Below are positions 1 to 8,632 of a stretch of DNA of 64,000 nt, one piece after another; the stretch's first letter is position 1; each line of letters opens with the position of its first letter. This DNA comes from Hwanghaeella sp965227365 (GTDB taxonomy: Bacteria > Pseudomonadota > Alphaproteobacteria > UBA8366 > Aestuariispiraceae). The stretch covers positions 4,774,001-4,838,000 of the forward strand of contig NZ_OZ245754.1 of assembly GCF_965227365.1 (NCBI RefSeq), read 5' to 3'. Made by a program: the position numbers and the translations under genes. The notes below the pieces were generated by a model that did not search any database, had not been told where the DNA came from, and worked only from the letters and a program-made list of their open reading frames with translations.

Positions 1-2
1 CG

Positions 3-539
3 TTAACCCGACGCTTCCTCCACATCCATCATGCCGCCTTCGACTGCGCCGTCGAGCGCGCCCGATTGAGCGGCGGCGATGAGTTCATCGGTAAGGATAA
101 GCTTGGCGTTCCGGATCTCACCGAACGGAAGATCGACGGCTTCGCCATCATGTTCCAATCGAACGATGTCCCCCTCGACACCGATCAGCCGGCCGGAAAA
201 CCGTTTGCGGCCGTCGATCATGTGCTGCATTTCGACCTTCGCTTCGAACCCGGCGTAGCGTGCGAAATGCGGCAACTTGGTCAGCGGCCGGTCGATACCG
301 GGCGAACTGACTTCCAATACATAGGCATCGCTGATCGGATCTTCCACATCCAGGATGGCGGAAACCGCATGGCTGATATCGCTGCAATCGTCGACGCTCA
401 TCGCGGCGCCGTCCAAGCGGTCAGCCATGATCTGCAGCGTCTTGCGCTGAGAGCCGGTAACGCGAACACGGACGAGCTCATAGCCCATATCCGTCAGCGC
501 CGGTTCGATCAGCGTTTCGATTTTCTGCACAACGTCCAT
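3..539 (-). CDS. rimP: Ribosome maturation factor RimP
   Basis: 178-residue cytoplasmic factor needed for maturation of the 30S subunit. The family signature SSPGIDRPL is at residues 78-86, ending the N-terminal alpha/beta domain; the C-terminal half is the SH3-like domain, followed by an acidic tail. The frame is complete: TAA lies at the very left edge of the window. In alphaproteobacteria rimP normally heads the nusA-infB operon, which would continue leftward outside this window. A structured leader (575-611) and the terminator of the preceding unit (616-641) lie just upstream, so rimP probably starts its own transcript. Confidence 0.96.
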   Translation of the reverse strand: MDVVQKIETLIEPALTDMGYELVRVRVTGSQRKTLQIMADRLDGAAMSVDDCSDISHAVSAILDVEDPISDAYVLEVSSPGIDRPLTKLPHFARYAGFEAKVEMQHMIDGRKRFSGRLIGVEGDIVRLEHDGEAVDLPFGEIRNAKLILTDELIAAAQSGALDGAVEGGMMDVEEASG

Positions 540-574
540 TCAGGTTCCCAAATCCGTTTCCGGCACTAATCCGC

Positions 575-611
575 TTTGGGGCGGCAGCAAGGCGGATCGC
601 CTTCCCCCAAA
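575..611 (-). promoter_or_regulatory. Structured 5' leader of rimP
   Basis: On the minus strand an outer stem TTTGGGG/CCCCAAA (605-611 with 575-581) encloses an inner hairpin AAGGCG-ATC-CGCCTT (598-603 with 589-594). It lies about 35 nt upstream of the rimP start and has no U-run after it, so it is not a simple terminator. Regulatory function is inferred from position only. Confidence 0.35.
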
Positions 612-615
612 CACT

Positions 616-641
616 AAAAAAGGCGGGCCGGGGGGCCCACC
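616..641 (-). terminator. Rho-independent terminator after trmB
   Basis: Read on the minus strand, GGTGGGCC (641-634) pairs with GGCCCGCC (629-622) around a CCCC loop, with one G-U pair, and is followed by six T. It lies about 150 nt downstream of trmB and separates the metK-trmB transcript from the rimP transcript. Confidence 0.8.
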
Positions 642-793
642 TCCCAACAATCGGTATCGCTGTATCGGAAGAACATCCGACATACGATCCGATATATGAT
701 CGGTATGGCCGGTGTGATACGCGAAGCGAACGGAAAAAACAAGCCGCAGCGCGGTCCGTGTCGGACAGAACCCGACAGGGGCTCGAAAGCCGG

Positions 794-1495
794 TCAGGAA
801 TCGCCGCGGCGCAGGAAGCGGAGATAGTGTGGGCGCCCCGCCAGTGACTTGCGTTCATACCGCGTCGGCTGCCAATCCTCGGGCCGGTCGAGCCAGTCGG
901 CGGCGCTTTCCGCCAGCCAGTCGAATTCCTCGGCGCGGATCAGATGGGCCAGTATCCAGTCCAGATATCCGGGATGATCGGTGGCGACGCGCAACTCGCC
1001 GCCCGGGCGCAGGATACGCGCAAGTTCGGGCAGGTTTTCCGGGCCGACAAAGCGCCGCGCCCAATGCCGCCGCTTCGGCCAAGGATCCGGGAACAGGACG
1101 GAGATGCGGTCCAGGCAGGCCGGCTTCAGCGCGGCCATCAACAATCGGGCGTCATCGGCCAGGATGCGGACGTTTTTCAGCCCGCCTTCATCGACCGCAG
1201 ACAACAGCTTGGCGACGCCGTTGATGTAAGGCTCGCAGCCAAGAAAGCCGATTTCGGGGTGGCGCTCTGCCATGGCGGCCAGATGCTCGCCGCCGCCGAA
1301 GCCAACTTCCAGCCAGACCTTCTCGACGGGAGGATCGAACAAAGACAAGGGATCCATATCCGTCCCGTCGGTCGGAATAATGATCGCGGGCAGCAGGGTC
1401 TCGATCAGGGCCTGCCGGCCCGGCCTCAACGGCCGTCCCTTGCGGCGCCCGTGAAATTTCGGGGCGCCGTCGGGACCGTTGTTCGTATCTGTCAT
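794..1495 (-). CDS. trmB: tRNA (guanine-N7-)-methyltransferase TrmB
   Basis: Class I SAM-dependent enzyme that forms m7G46 in the variable loop of tRNA. Visible motifs are the SAM-binding loop EVGFGGGEHL, the acidic motif ending strand 2 (GCEPY), and the TrmB signature LFPDPWPKRRH with downstream RF. The ATG at 1495 (MTDTNN) is preferred over the in-frame ATG 27 nt upstream; this gives 233 residues, usual for the family. It follows metK by about 50 nt on the same strand and is probably cotranscribed with it. The N-terminus is Lys/Arg-rich (HGRRKGRPLRPGR), as in other alphaproteobacterial TrmB. Confidence 0.95.
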   Translation of the reverse strand: MTDTNNGPDGAPKFHGRRKGRPLRPGRQALIETLLPAIIIPTDGTDMDPLSLFDPPVEKVWLEVGFGGGEHLAAMAERHPEIGFLGCEPYINGVAKLLSAVDEGGLKNVRILADDARLLMAALKPACLDRISVLFPDPWPKRRHWARRFVGPENLPELARILRPGGELRVATDHPGYLDWILAHLIRAEEFDWLAESAADWLDRPEDWQPTRYERKSLAGRPHYLRFLRRGDS

Positions 1496-1544
1496 GGTTC
1501 CGGAGCGTGCTGGCCGCCCCATCGATGGACGGGGCGGAACCGGT

Positions 1545-2729
1545 TCAGGTCAGGGCCGCTTTCAGGTCCTCGACCATATCCGTGCGTTCCCAGCTGAAAT
1601 GCCCTTCTTCCGTCGGCGTACGACCGAAATGGCCGTAGGCGGCGCTCGGCGCATAAATACCGCGGGCCAGATTCAGCTTTTCACGGATGCCGCGCGGGCT
1701 CAGATCGATTACCTCGCCGATCGCCTTCACAAGCTTGTCTTCGCTGACGGTGCCGGTGCCCTCAGTGTTCACGTAAAGCGACAGCGGCTTGGAAACGCCG
1801 ATCGCGTAGGCGACCTGGATGGTGCAGCGTTCCGCCAGGCCGGCGGCAACCACGTTCTTGGCGACATAGCGCGCGGCATAGGCGGCGGAACGGTCGACCT
1901 TCGTCGGATCCTTGCCGGAAAATGCGCCGCCGCCGTGCGGGGCGGCCCCACCATAGGTGTCGACGATGATCTTGCGGCCGGTCAGCCCGGCATCGCCGTC
2001 GGGTCCGCCGATCACGAACCGGCCCGTCGGGTTCACGTAGAACTCCTCTTCCGGCGGCATCCAGCCATTGGGCAGGACCTTTTCAACATGGGCGCGGACG
2101 ATCTCGCGGATTTCGTCCTGATCCATATGTTCTTCATGCTGGGTCGATACGACGACGGAGGTCGCGCGGACCGGCTTGCCGTTTTCATAAAGCAGGGTCA
2201 CCTGGCTCTTCGAATCCGGACCCAGGCCGCAACTGGCATCGCTGTGCCGGGTGTCGGCCAATTCTTTCAGGATGCGGTGGCTGTAGTGGATCGGGGCCGG
2301 CATCAGAACGTCGGTTTCGCGGCAGGCGAAGCCGAACATCAGGCCCTGGTCGCCGGCGCCTTCGTCCTTGTTGCCGGCGGCGTCGACGCCCTGGGCGATA
2401 TCGGCGGACTGGGCATGCAGGTAAATCTGCACCTCGGCCTTCTCATGATGGAAGCCTTCCTGGGCGTAACCGATATCCTTGACCGCGGCGCGGGCCAGTT
2501 TCTCGATCTGATCCTTGTCGACGCCGTCGCCATCCATCAGATGGGACGGACCGCGAACTTCACCGGCCAGGATAATGCGGTTCGTCGTGGTCAGCGTTTC
2601 GCATGCGACGCGCGCGCCCGGATCGGCGTTCAGGAAAAGATCGACCACCTCGTCTGAAATCCGGTCGCAGACCTTGTCGGGATGACCTTCCGAGACCGAT
2701 TCACTGGTGAAGAGATAATTGGTGGCCAT
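1545..2729 (-). CDS. metK: S-adenosylmethionine synthetase
   Basis: Forms SAM from methionine and ATP; 394 residues from the ATG at 2729 (MATNYLFTSESV). Diagnostic motifs are GHPDKVCDRISD (from residue 15), the hexapeptide region GAGDQGLMFG (124-133) and the glycine-rich GGGAFSGKDPTKVDRS loop near residue 270. An open frame continues 20 codons further upstream but lacks family similarity there. It has its own promoter-like region in the 168-nt gap after lnt and is followed closely by trmB. SAM made here feeds the methyltransferases and, through SAH, AhcY (43.3-44.6 kb). Confidence 0.97.
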   Translation of the reverse strand: MATNYLFTSESVSEGHPDKVCDRISDEVVDLFLNADPGARVACETLTTTNRIILAGEVRGPSHLMDGDGVDKDQIEKLARAAVKDIGYAQEGFHHEKAEVQIYLHAQSADIAQGVDAAGNKDEGAGDQGLMFGFACRETDVLMPAPIHYSHRILKELADTRHSDASCGLGPDSKSQVTLLYENGKPVRATSVVVSTQHEEHMDQDEIREIVRAHVEKVLPNGWMPPEEEFYVNPTGRFVIGGPDGDAGLTGRKIIVDTYGGAAPHGGGAFSGKDPTKVDRSAAYAARYVAKNVVAAGLAERCTIQVAYAIGVSKPLSLYVNTEGTGTVSEDKLVKAIGEVIDLSPRGIREKLNLARGIYAPSAAYGHFGRTPTEEGHFSWERTDMVEDLKAALT

Positions 2730-2764
2730 GGTTACACTTTTCCTATTTTTCGGACAGTTCCATT

Positions 2765-2782
2765 CTGATCTGGGCTGATCAG
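2765..2782 (-). promoter_or_regulatory. Hairpin in the metK leader
   Basis: A perfect 6-bp inverted repeat CTGATC-AGCCCA-GATCAG lies 35-53 nt upstream of the metK ATG. Upstream in the leader CGGTCA occurs twice in short succession. It could be part of a SAM-responsive leader, but I cannot match it by eye to a known SAM riboswitch class. Confidence 0.25.
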
Positions 2783-2828
2783 GGCGCAATATTCGAACCG
2801 GTGACCGTGTGGCGCACCGATGACCGGC

Positions 2829-2857
2829 GATATTGCAGGATCAACTAGGCGCGTCAA
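2829..2857 (-). promoter_or_regulatory. Putative sigma-70 type promoter of metK
   Basis: Minus strand TTGACG (2857-2852), 17-nt spacer, AATATC (2834-2829). The -35 is close to consensus and the -10 is weak. It lies between the lnt stop and metK and implies a leader of about 95 nt. Confidence 0.35.
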
Positions 2858-2897
2858 GGGCGCGGGTCCGGAATACTCCCCCACCCCGGTATCACTC

Positions 2898-4526
2898 TCA
2901 TGCGGTGTCGCTCCTGCTGACGCCCCGATGCAGCCAGACGGCGGTACCGGCCAGCCAGAGCAGAAGGCACAGGAAGGCTGCGTCGCCGATCTTCGCATAC
3001 AGGGTTGGCGACAGGGCACGGGGCAGGCGGATGTCCAGGACTCCCGGCTGCTCCAAGGGAATGCGGCCGATTTCCCGGCCGAAGGAATCGAAGGCGGCGG
3101 AAACACCCGTATTCGTGGCCCGCACCAGCGGCAGGCCTTCTTCCACGGCGCGCATCCGCGCCATGGTGAGGTGCTGATGCGGCCCGGCGGTTTTGCCGTA
3201 CCAGGCATCGTTGGTCAGGTTCAGCAGCCAGGCGGGGCGCGGGTCGGTGCCCGAAACCACGGCGCCGGGGAAGATCGCTTCGTAGCAGACCAGCGGACTG
3301 AAGGACGGCAGGCCGGCCAAGGCCAGCGTTCTTGGCCCGGGTCCCGGTGTGTAGTCGATCGATCCGGCGGTGATCTTGTCGATCCCGATCACGGAGCGGA
3401 AGGGCGCGTATTCGCCGAAGGGAACCAGATGGGCCTTGTCATAGGTCGCTGCGACCGCGCCGCGTGCATCCAGGACGACGACGGAGTTGTGCAGCGAGAA
3501 CGGATCGGTCACGCGGCGGGGCGCCCCGGTGATCAGATGCCCGCCAGCGGGGATGACTTGCGCCGCGGCATCCCGGGCGGGCGCATCCTCTTCCAGAAAA
3601 AAGGCGGCGGCGGTTTCCGGCCAGATCAGATGCGTCACCCAATCGGGCCGGTCCTTCTCGCTCAGCTCCAAATGGCGATAGAAATTCTGTCCGCGCAGGT
3701 CGCGCTGCCATTTCTGCCGCTGCGGGATGTTCGCCTGAACCAGGCGCAAGCCCACGCCCGGGACGTCGGCAATGCCCAGTGCCGGTGCTTGAGACAGGCG
3801 AAATGCACCGCTGGCGGCGATGGCGACGGGCAAGGCGACCGCGAGGGCGATCGCCGCCTGTCGTCTAACCGGGGAAGGTTTCCGAACGCCGGCGCCGGCG
3901 GCCAAAGCGGGCAGGACGGCGCTTGCCAAGGCCAGGGCGGAAAGACCGTAGACCCCGATCCAGGCCGCCGCCTGGCTCATTACATCGGTTCCGGTCCAGG
4001 CATGGCCCAGCAGGTTCCAGGGAAACCCGGTCAGAAGATGGCCGCGCAGCCATTCGCCCAGGACCCAGGCCGCGGCGAAGGCGAAGGCGCGGGCCGGACC
4101 GGGCGCCGCGAGGCGGGAGACCAATCCGGCCAACCCTGCATAGATGGCAAGAACCGCCGGCAGGCCGAGCGCGGCAAAGGGCACCATCCACCAGAACCGG
4201 TCGGAAAAGACCAGAAGGGCATTGCTGATCCAGTAGAGGCTTGCCGCATACAGCCCGAAACCGAAGCACCAGCCGATCAGGAAGAACTGTCGTTTACGCT
4301 TGGCGCCATCGAGCATCCAAACAAGCAGCGGCAGGGTTGCCCACAGAACCGGAAAGGCGAAAACCGGCGGCAGGGCCAGGCTGGAAACTATTCCAAGCAG
4401 GAAAGCGGCCCCGTAGCGCCGCCAACCGCGCAGCGCCCCCGCTGTGCGGCAAAGATCGTCCAGCCGCTGCCAGACCACCCCCGGACCTTCGGTGGAAAAA
4501 ACGGCGTTGAGGCCGGCGACGGACAC
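2898..4526 (-). CDS. lnt: Apolipoprotein N-acyltransferase
   Basis: Inner-membrane enzyme that adds the third acyl chain to lipoproteins. The 542-residue product has a multi-span N-terminal half (hydrophobic segments near 38-70, 82-105, 112-140, 145-162, 185-212 and 224-240) and a C-terminal nitrilase-fold domain facing the periplasm. The catalytic triad is visible: Glu304 (IWPETAA), Lys364 (YDKAHLVPFGEY) and Cys414 (LVCYEAIFP). It begins with GTG only 4 nt after the corC stop, so it is translationally coupled to corC, the usual alphaproteobacterial arrangement. The first ~35 residues form an unusually long cytoplasmic lead. Confidence 0.96.
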   Translation of the reverse strand: MSVAGLNAVFSTEGPGVVWQRLDDLCRTAGALRGWRRYGAAFLLGIVSSLALPPVFAFPVLWATLPLLVWMLDGAKRKRQFFLIGWCFGFGLYAASLYWISNALLVFSDRFWWMVPFAALGLPAVLAIYAGLAGLVSRLAAPGPARAFAFAAAWVLGEWLRGHLLTGFPWNLLGHAWTGTDVMSQAAAWIGVYGLSALALASAVLPALAAGAGVRKPSPVRRQAAIALAVALPVAIAASGAFRLSQAPALGIADVPGVGLRLVQANIPQRQKWQRDLRGQNFYRHLELSEKDRPDWVTHLIWPETAAAFFLEEDAPARDAAAQVIPAGGHLITGAPRRVTDPFSLHNSVVVLDARGAVAATYDKAHLVPFGEYAPFRSVIGIDKITAGSIDYTPGPGPRTLALAGLPSFSPLVCYEAIFPGAVVSGTDPRPAWLLNLTNDAWYGKTAGPHQHLTMARMRAVEEGLPLVRATNTGVSAAFDSFGREIGRIPLEQPGVLDIRLPRALSPTLYAKIGDAAFLCLLLWLAGTAVWLHRGVSRSDTA

Positions 4527-4530
4527 GGTG

Positions 4531-5445
4531 TCAGCCCTGTGCCTGGGCTGGTTCAGGCAGATTCCGAAGCTTTAACCGCTTGATGCGCCGGGGATCGGCG
4601 TCCAGCACCTCGAACTCGACCCCGCTGGCGTCGTGCTGGATCAGTTCGCCCCGTGTCGGGACCCGCCCGGCCAGGGTGAAGACAAGGCCGCCAAGCGTGT
4701 CGATATCTTCGTCCCGTTCCTCTTCGTCGAGGATCGGTCCGAATTTTTCCTCCAGCGTCTCGATCGGGGTGCGCGCATCCGCCAGGATCGTGCCGTCATC
4801 GGCGTTCTCGATCTGCGGGCCGGCGACGATATCGTGCTCGTCCTCGATTTCCCCGACGATTTCCTCGACCAGGTCCTCAATGGTCACAAGCCCGTCGATT
4901 CCGCCGAACTCGTCGACGACCAAAGCCATGTGGCGGCGCTGCTGCCGCATCTGCAGCAGCAGGTCCAGAACCCTCATCGACGGCGCGACGATCAGGGTCT
5001 GGCGCATGATATCGCGCAGGGAGAGGTCCGATTTTTCCTGCTCGTCCGGCGATTTCGCCAAATGGGCCAGCACATCCTTGATATGGACCATGCCCAGAAT
5101 GTCGTCCAAGGCCTCCCGGTATACCGGGTACCGAGAATGCGGGTGGGTCACGACGTGCTGGACCAGTTCCTGCAGCGGCGTGTTCACCTCGAACCCAATG
5201 ATATCCGCCCGCGGCACCATGACGTCATAGGCGGTCATCTCGCCGAATTTCAGGATATTCGCGATCAAGGCCCGTTCGTCGGAGGCAATCGGCGTTTCCC
5301 GCTCCTCGCTCTCCTCGATCAATTCCTCGAAGGCGTCGCGCAAATGGGAATCGCCGCCCCGCCCGATCAGGCTGCGGAGCAGGCCGAAAAGGCCGGATCG
5401 TTTGCCGTTTTCCCCGGTTTCCGCCGTTTGAATGTCTTCAGCCAT
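4531..5445 (-). CDS. corC: CBS-pair / CorC_HlyC domain protein (CorC/YbeX-like)
   Basis: 304-residue soluble protein. Residues ~75-205 form a tandem CBS pair (entry motif YDVMVPRADIIGFEV, later LVVDEFGGIDGLVTIEDLVE), followed by the CorC_HlyC transporter-associated domain (DTLGGLVFTLAGRVPTRGE onward). There is no membrane segment, so it is the short YbeX/CorC type and not the DUF21-containing type. Family members are linked to magnesium/cobalt efflux and, through ybeY-phoH linkage, to ribosome metabolism. Its ATG overlaps the ybeY stop (TAATG), indicating coupled translation. Confidence 0.93.
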   Translation of the reverse strand: MAEDIQTAETGENGKRSGLFGLLRSLIGRGGDSHLRDAFEELIEESEERETPIASDERALIANILKFGEMTAYDVMVPRADIIGFEVNTPLQELVQHVVTHPHSRYPVYREALDDILGMVHIKDVLAHLAKSPDEQEKSDLSLRDIMRQTLIVAPSMRVLDLLLQMRQQRRHMALVVDEFGGIDGLVTIEDLVEEIVGEIEDEHDIVAGPQIENADDGTILADARTPIETLEEKFGPILDEEERDEDIDTLGGLVFTLAGRVPTRGELIQHDASGVEFEVLDADPRRIKRLKLRNLPEPAQAQG

Positions 5446-6011
5446 TATGAGCGCTCCCTCGATGGGCGGTCAGGAACGCCGTCAACCGTCACCATTTCTT
5501 CCTCTGTGTCGTCTTCCAGGGCATCGGTTCCGGCATAGGGGTCGGGCACGCCGAGCCCCGCCAGGATCCGTGTTTCCGTCGCTTCCATTTCCTCGGCTTC
5601 CGCCGTCTCCAGATGGTCGTAGCCAAGAAGGTGCAGCACACCATGCACCACGAGATGCCGTAGATGGTCATTCAAGGGCTTGCCGTCCAGGTCGGCTTCC
5701 CGCTCCAGCGTCTCGCGCGCCAGTGCGATATCACCCAGGAAGTCAGGCTCTCCCGGGACGACCGGCATGTCGGACGGGAAGGACAGCACGTTGGTGGCGC
5801 TGTCCTTGCCGCGCCAGTCGCGATTCAGCCCCTGGACCGTCGTATCGTCGGTCAACAGGACGCTCAAGGCGTAGCTAGACGGAGGTTCCTCGTCTTCATC
5901 CGCGAGATCCGCCCCGGCGATTGCTGCTTCCGCGGCAGCGCGCACGATGGTCTCGTCGTCGGCGGCCCAACCGCCGTTACGGGTGAAATCGATATCGAGC
6001 TTGATGGTCAT
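5445..6011 (-). CDS. ybeY: Endoribonuclease YbeY (rRNA maturation)
   Basis: Zinc-dependent single-strand endoribonuclease involved in 16S rRNA 3'-end maturation and ribosome quality control. The metal triad is visible in HGVLHLLGYDH: His123, His127 and His133 with the family H-x3-H-x5-H spacing, preceded by the conserved NVLSFPSD and LGDIALA segments. At 188 residues it is longer than typical YbeY (~155), owing to an acidic, proline-containing C-terminal extension after residue ~155. It sits between phoH and corC, the standard phoH-ybeY-corC-lnt order. Confidence 0.96.
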   Translation of the reverse strand: MTIKLDIDFTRNGGWAADDETIVRAAAEAAIAGADLADEDEEPPSSYALSVLLTDDTTVQGLNRDWRGKDSATNVLSFPSDMPVVPGEPDFLGDIALARETLEREADLDGKPLNDHLRHLVVHGVLHLLGYDHLETAEAEEMEATETRILAGLGVPDPYAGTDALEDDTEEEMVTVDGVPDRPSRERS

Positions 6012-6014
6012 AAT

Positions 6015-7016
6015 CTATGTTTCGGTGGGCGGCATGGCCTTGTCGCGGGCATCGTAGGCTTTGACGATGCGGGAGACCAGCGGATGGCGGACGACGTCCT
6101 GCTCACTGAAGCGAACGGCTGAAATACCCTTCACGCCTTCCAGGGTGTCGATCGCATCGGCCAAACCGGACCGTTGTCCGCGCGGCAGGTCGATCTGGCT
6201 CAGATCGCCCGTGATGACCATCCGGCTGTTCTCGCCCAGGCGGGTCAGGAACATTTTCATCTGTACCGGCGTGGTGTTCTGCGCCTCGTCCAGCAGAATG
6301 AAGGCGTTCTTCAAGGTGCGGCCGCGCATGAAGGCGAGCGGCGCGACTTCGATCTCACCGTTTTCCAGCTTGCGGGTGACCTGATCCGCGGGAAGGTTTT
6401 CGTAAAGCGCGTCGTAAATCGGACGCATATAGGGGTCGACCTTTTCCTTCATGTCGCCGGGCAGGAAACCCAGCCGTTCGCCCGCCTCGACCGCCGGCCG
6501 GGACAGCACGATGCGATCGATCTGGCCGCTGACCAGCATGGATACCGCGGCGCAGACGGCCAGATAGGTCTTACCCGTCCCCGCCGGGCCGATGCCGAAG
6601 ACCAACTCGTCCTGCAGCATGGCTTCCATGTAACTGGCCTGCAGTGGCGATCGCGCCTTGATCTGGCGGCGCTTGGTGCGCAAGACCGGTTCGCTTTCAC
6701 CGAACAGGTCGGTCGGGGTTCCGGCCATCCGGACTGCCGCGTCCACGTCGCCCGGTTCCAGCTCCTCGCCGTCCTTCAGGCGCTGATAAAGGCGGTGCAG
6801 AGCGACCCTGGCGATATCCGTCGCGTCTTCCGGCCCCTCGATGGTGACTTGATTGCCCCTGTTGATGAGCTGAACGCCCAGGGATTGTTCTATCCGTACC
6901 AGGTGTTTGTCGTGTTCCCCGAACAGAAGGGGAAGCAGGCGATTGTCGTCGAACTGGATCAAAGTGGGCGCCATAGCGGGGCGGGAACCTTTGGAAAGCG
7001 ACGAAATCTGGTTCAA
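6015..7016 (-). CDS. phoH: PhoH-like ATPase
   Basis: 333-residue PhoH family P-loop ATPase, thought to act with YbeY in RNA metabolism. Residues ~1-100 form the KH-like N-terminal domain (GVQLINRGNQVTIEG). Walker A is GPAGTGKTYLA; the following VLSRPAVEAGERLGFLPGD and the Walker B region AFILLDEAQN are diagnostic. The start is probably TTG at 7016: GGAAAGGA sits about 8 nt upstream and the codon overlaps the miaB stop (TTGA). An internal ATG at 6974 (MAPTLIQFDD) is the alternative but has poor spacing from any Shine-Dalgarno sequence. Confidence 0.95.
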   Translation of the reverse strand: MNQISSLSKGSRPAMAPTLIQFDDNRLLPLLFGEHDKHLVRIEQSLGVQLINRGNQVTIEGPEDATDIARVALHRLYQRLKDGEELEPGDVDAAVRMAGTPTDLFGESEPVLRTKRRQIKARSPLQASYMEAMLQDELVFGIGPAGTGKTYLAVCAAVSMLVSGQIDRIVLSRPAVEAGERLGFLPGDMKEKVDPYMRPIYDALYENLPADQVTRKLENGEIEVAPLAFMRGRTLKNAFILLDEAQNTTPVQMKMFLTRLGENSRMVITGDLSQIDLPRGQRSGLADAIDTLEGVKGISAVRFSEQDVVRHPLVSRIVKAYDARDKAMPPTET

Positions 7017-8434
7017 GCGGATATCCTTTCCTGGCCGGAGTTGGGTCTATGGGAAGCGCTGTTTTCAGATAAGGGGCCGGCATCGCCGGGAGGCGCCGCG
7101 AACAGGCTGTGTCCGGACAAGCCGGTGATCTCGCAGTCGATGACGGTTCCGATCATGGCCGCATGGCGGCTGACCGGTATGTTCAGATGAACGGGTTGCA
7201 GGAACGGGGAGCGGCCGACGAGCTGATCCTCGTGCCGACCGGGCTTTTCGAGCAGCACCGGCAAGGTCTTGCCGACCATGGACGCATTGAAAGCCTCTTG
7301 CTGACTATCCAGCAACTGTTGCAGGGCGATCAACCGTTCCGACTTCACTGTTTCGTCTACTTGCTCTCTCATGGATGCAGCGGGTGTTCCCGGACGCTCA
7401 GAGTACTTGAAAGAGAACGCCCCTGCATAGCCGATATCGGTTACAAGTTTAAGAGTATCGGCAAAATCCTGATCTGATTCGCCGGGATATCCGACTATAA
7501 AATCACTGGTCAGCGCCAAATCCGGACGGGCGGCGCGCAGCCGGTCGACAATGCGGCGGTATTCATCGGCCGTGTGCTTGCGGTTCATCGCATCCAGAAT
7601 GCGGTCGGACCCGCTCTGTACCGGCAAATGCAGGTAGGGCATCAGCTTTTCCACCTCGCCATGGGCGGCGATCAGTGCGTCATCGACGTCGCGCGGATGA
7701 CTGGTCGTGTAGCGGATGCGTTCCAGTCCATCGATTTCGGCCAGTTCCCGGCATAGCCGGCCCAGGCCCCATTCCCGCCCATCGGCGCCTTCGCCGTGAT
7801 AGGCGTTAACGTTCTGGCCCAATAGGGTGACTTCGCGCACCCCGTCCGCCACCAGGCGGCGGGCTTCCTGCAGTACGGTCGTCGCCGGACGGGAGAATTC
7901 CGCCCCGCGGGTATAAGGAACGACACAGAAGGTGCAGAACTTGTCGCAGCCTTCCTGGATGGTCAGGAAGGAGGTCACCTCGCCCTTGCGAACGCGCTCT
8001 TCCGGCAAATGATCGAACTTGTCCTCGGCCGGGAAGTCGGTATCCAGGATCTTCTCGCCCGCTGCCCGTTTCGCCTTCGAAATCATTTCCGGCAGCCGAT
8101 GATAGGTCTGCGGACCGAAGACCATGTCGACCTGGGGCGCGCGGGCCATGATCTCGTCCCCCTCGGCCTGGGCGACACATCCGGCGACGGCGATGATCAT
8201 CCGTCCGCCGGTTTCGGATTTTTCCTGCTGCGGCGCTTTCAGGCGACCAAGGTCGGAATAGACTTTTTCAGCGGCCTTCTCGCGGATGTGGCAGGTGTTC
8301 AGGATAACCAGATCGGCGTCGTCCGGTCTGTCTGACAGCCCATAACCGAGCGGCGCCAGGACATCGGCCATGCGCTCGGAATCGTAAACGTTCATCTGGC
8401 AGCCATAGGTCTTGATATACAGCTTTTTCGTCAC
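7013..8434 (-). CDS. miaB: tRNA-2-methylthio-N6-isopentenyladenosine synthase MiaB
   Basis: Radical SAM methylthiotransferase that modifies i6A37 of tRNA. Order: UPF0004 domain with KTYGCQMNVYDSERM and further cluster cysteines (LNTCHIREKAAEKVYSDLG, VAGCVAQAEG), radical SAM domain with the CxxxCxxC site in GCDKFCTFCVVPYTRG, then a TRAM-like C-terminus. The GTG at 8434 gives V/MTKKLYIKTYGC, matching the usual MiaB N-terminus; an in-frame ATG at 8461 adds nine residues and lacks a clear ribosome-binding site. The stop overlaps phoH, suggesting coupling. Confidence 0.95.
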   Translation of the reverse strand: MTKKLYIKTYGCQMNVYDSERMADVLAPLGYGLSDRPDDADLVILNTCHIREKAAEKVYSDLGRLKAPQQEKSETGGRMIIAVAGCVAQAEGDEIMARAPQVDMVFGPQTYHRLPEMISKAKRAAGEKILDTDFPAEDKFDHLPEERVRKGEVTSFLTIQEGCDKFCTFCVVPYTRGAEFSRPATTVLQEARRLVADGVREVTLLGQNVNAYHGEGADGREWGLGRLCRELAEIDGLERIRYTTSHPRDVDDALIAAHGEVEKLMPYLHLPVQSGSDRILDAMNRKHTADEYRRIVDRLRAARPDLALTSDFIVGYPGESDQDFADTLKLVTDIGYAGAFSFKYSERPGTPAASMREQVDETVKSERLIALQQLLDSQQEAFNASMVGKTLPVLLEKPGRHEDQLVGRSPFLQPVHLNIPVSRHAAMIGTVIDCEITGLSGHSLFAAPPGDAGPLSENSASHRPNSGQERISA

Positions 8435-8632
8435 ACCAACCGTCCCGGCCAGCCCTTGCATATCAACCGGGCGGCTTCCGTTATCGGATTATCCATAAAC
8501 TTATCACCCCAATATGGGGCGCGCAGGGAATAACACCAAGAAAACCGCGCTATCAAGCGGACTCCGTCACGGTCGGTGCTTTTGCTTGGCCGGGTGCCGC
8601 TCCGGAATCGGCCCCGAGGGCGGACCCGGCGA

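Noticed and set aside
2820..4583. Long open frame (~587 codons) on the plus strand opposite lnt
   Set aside because: Composition is Gly/Gln/Arg-rich with no domain pattern, and it mirrors a clearly conserved gene; such antisense frames are common at high GC. The same holds for the long frames opposite glnD (21577-23652), metK (1479-2657) and pstC (32518-34026).
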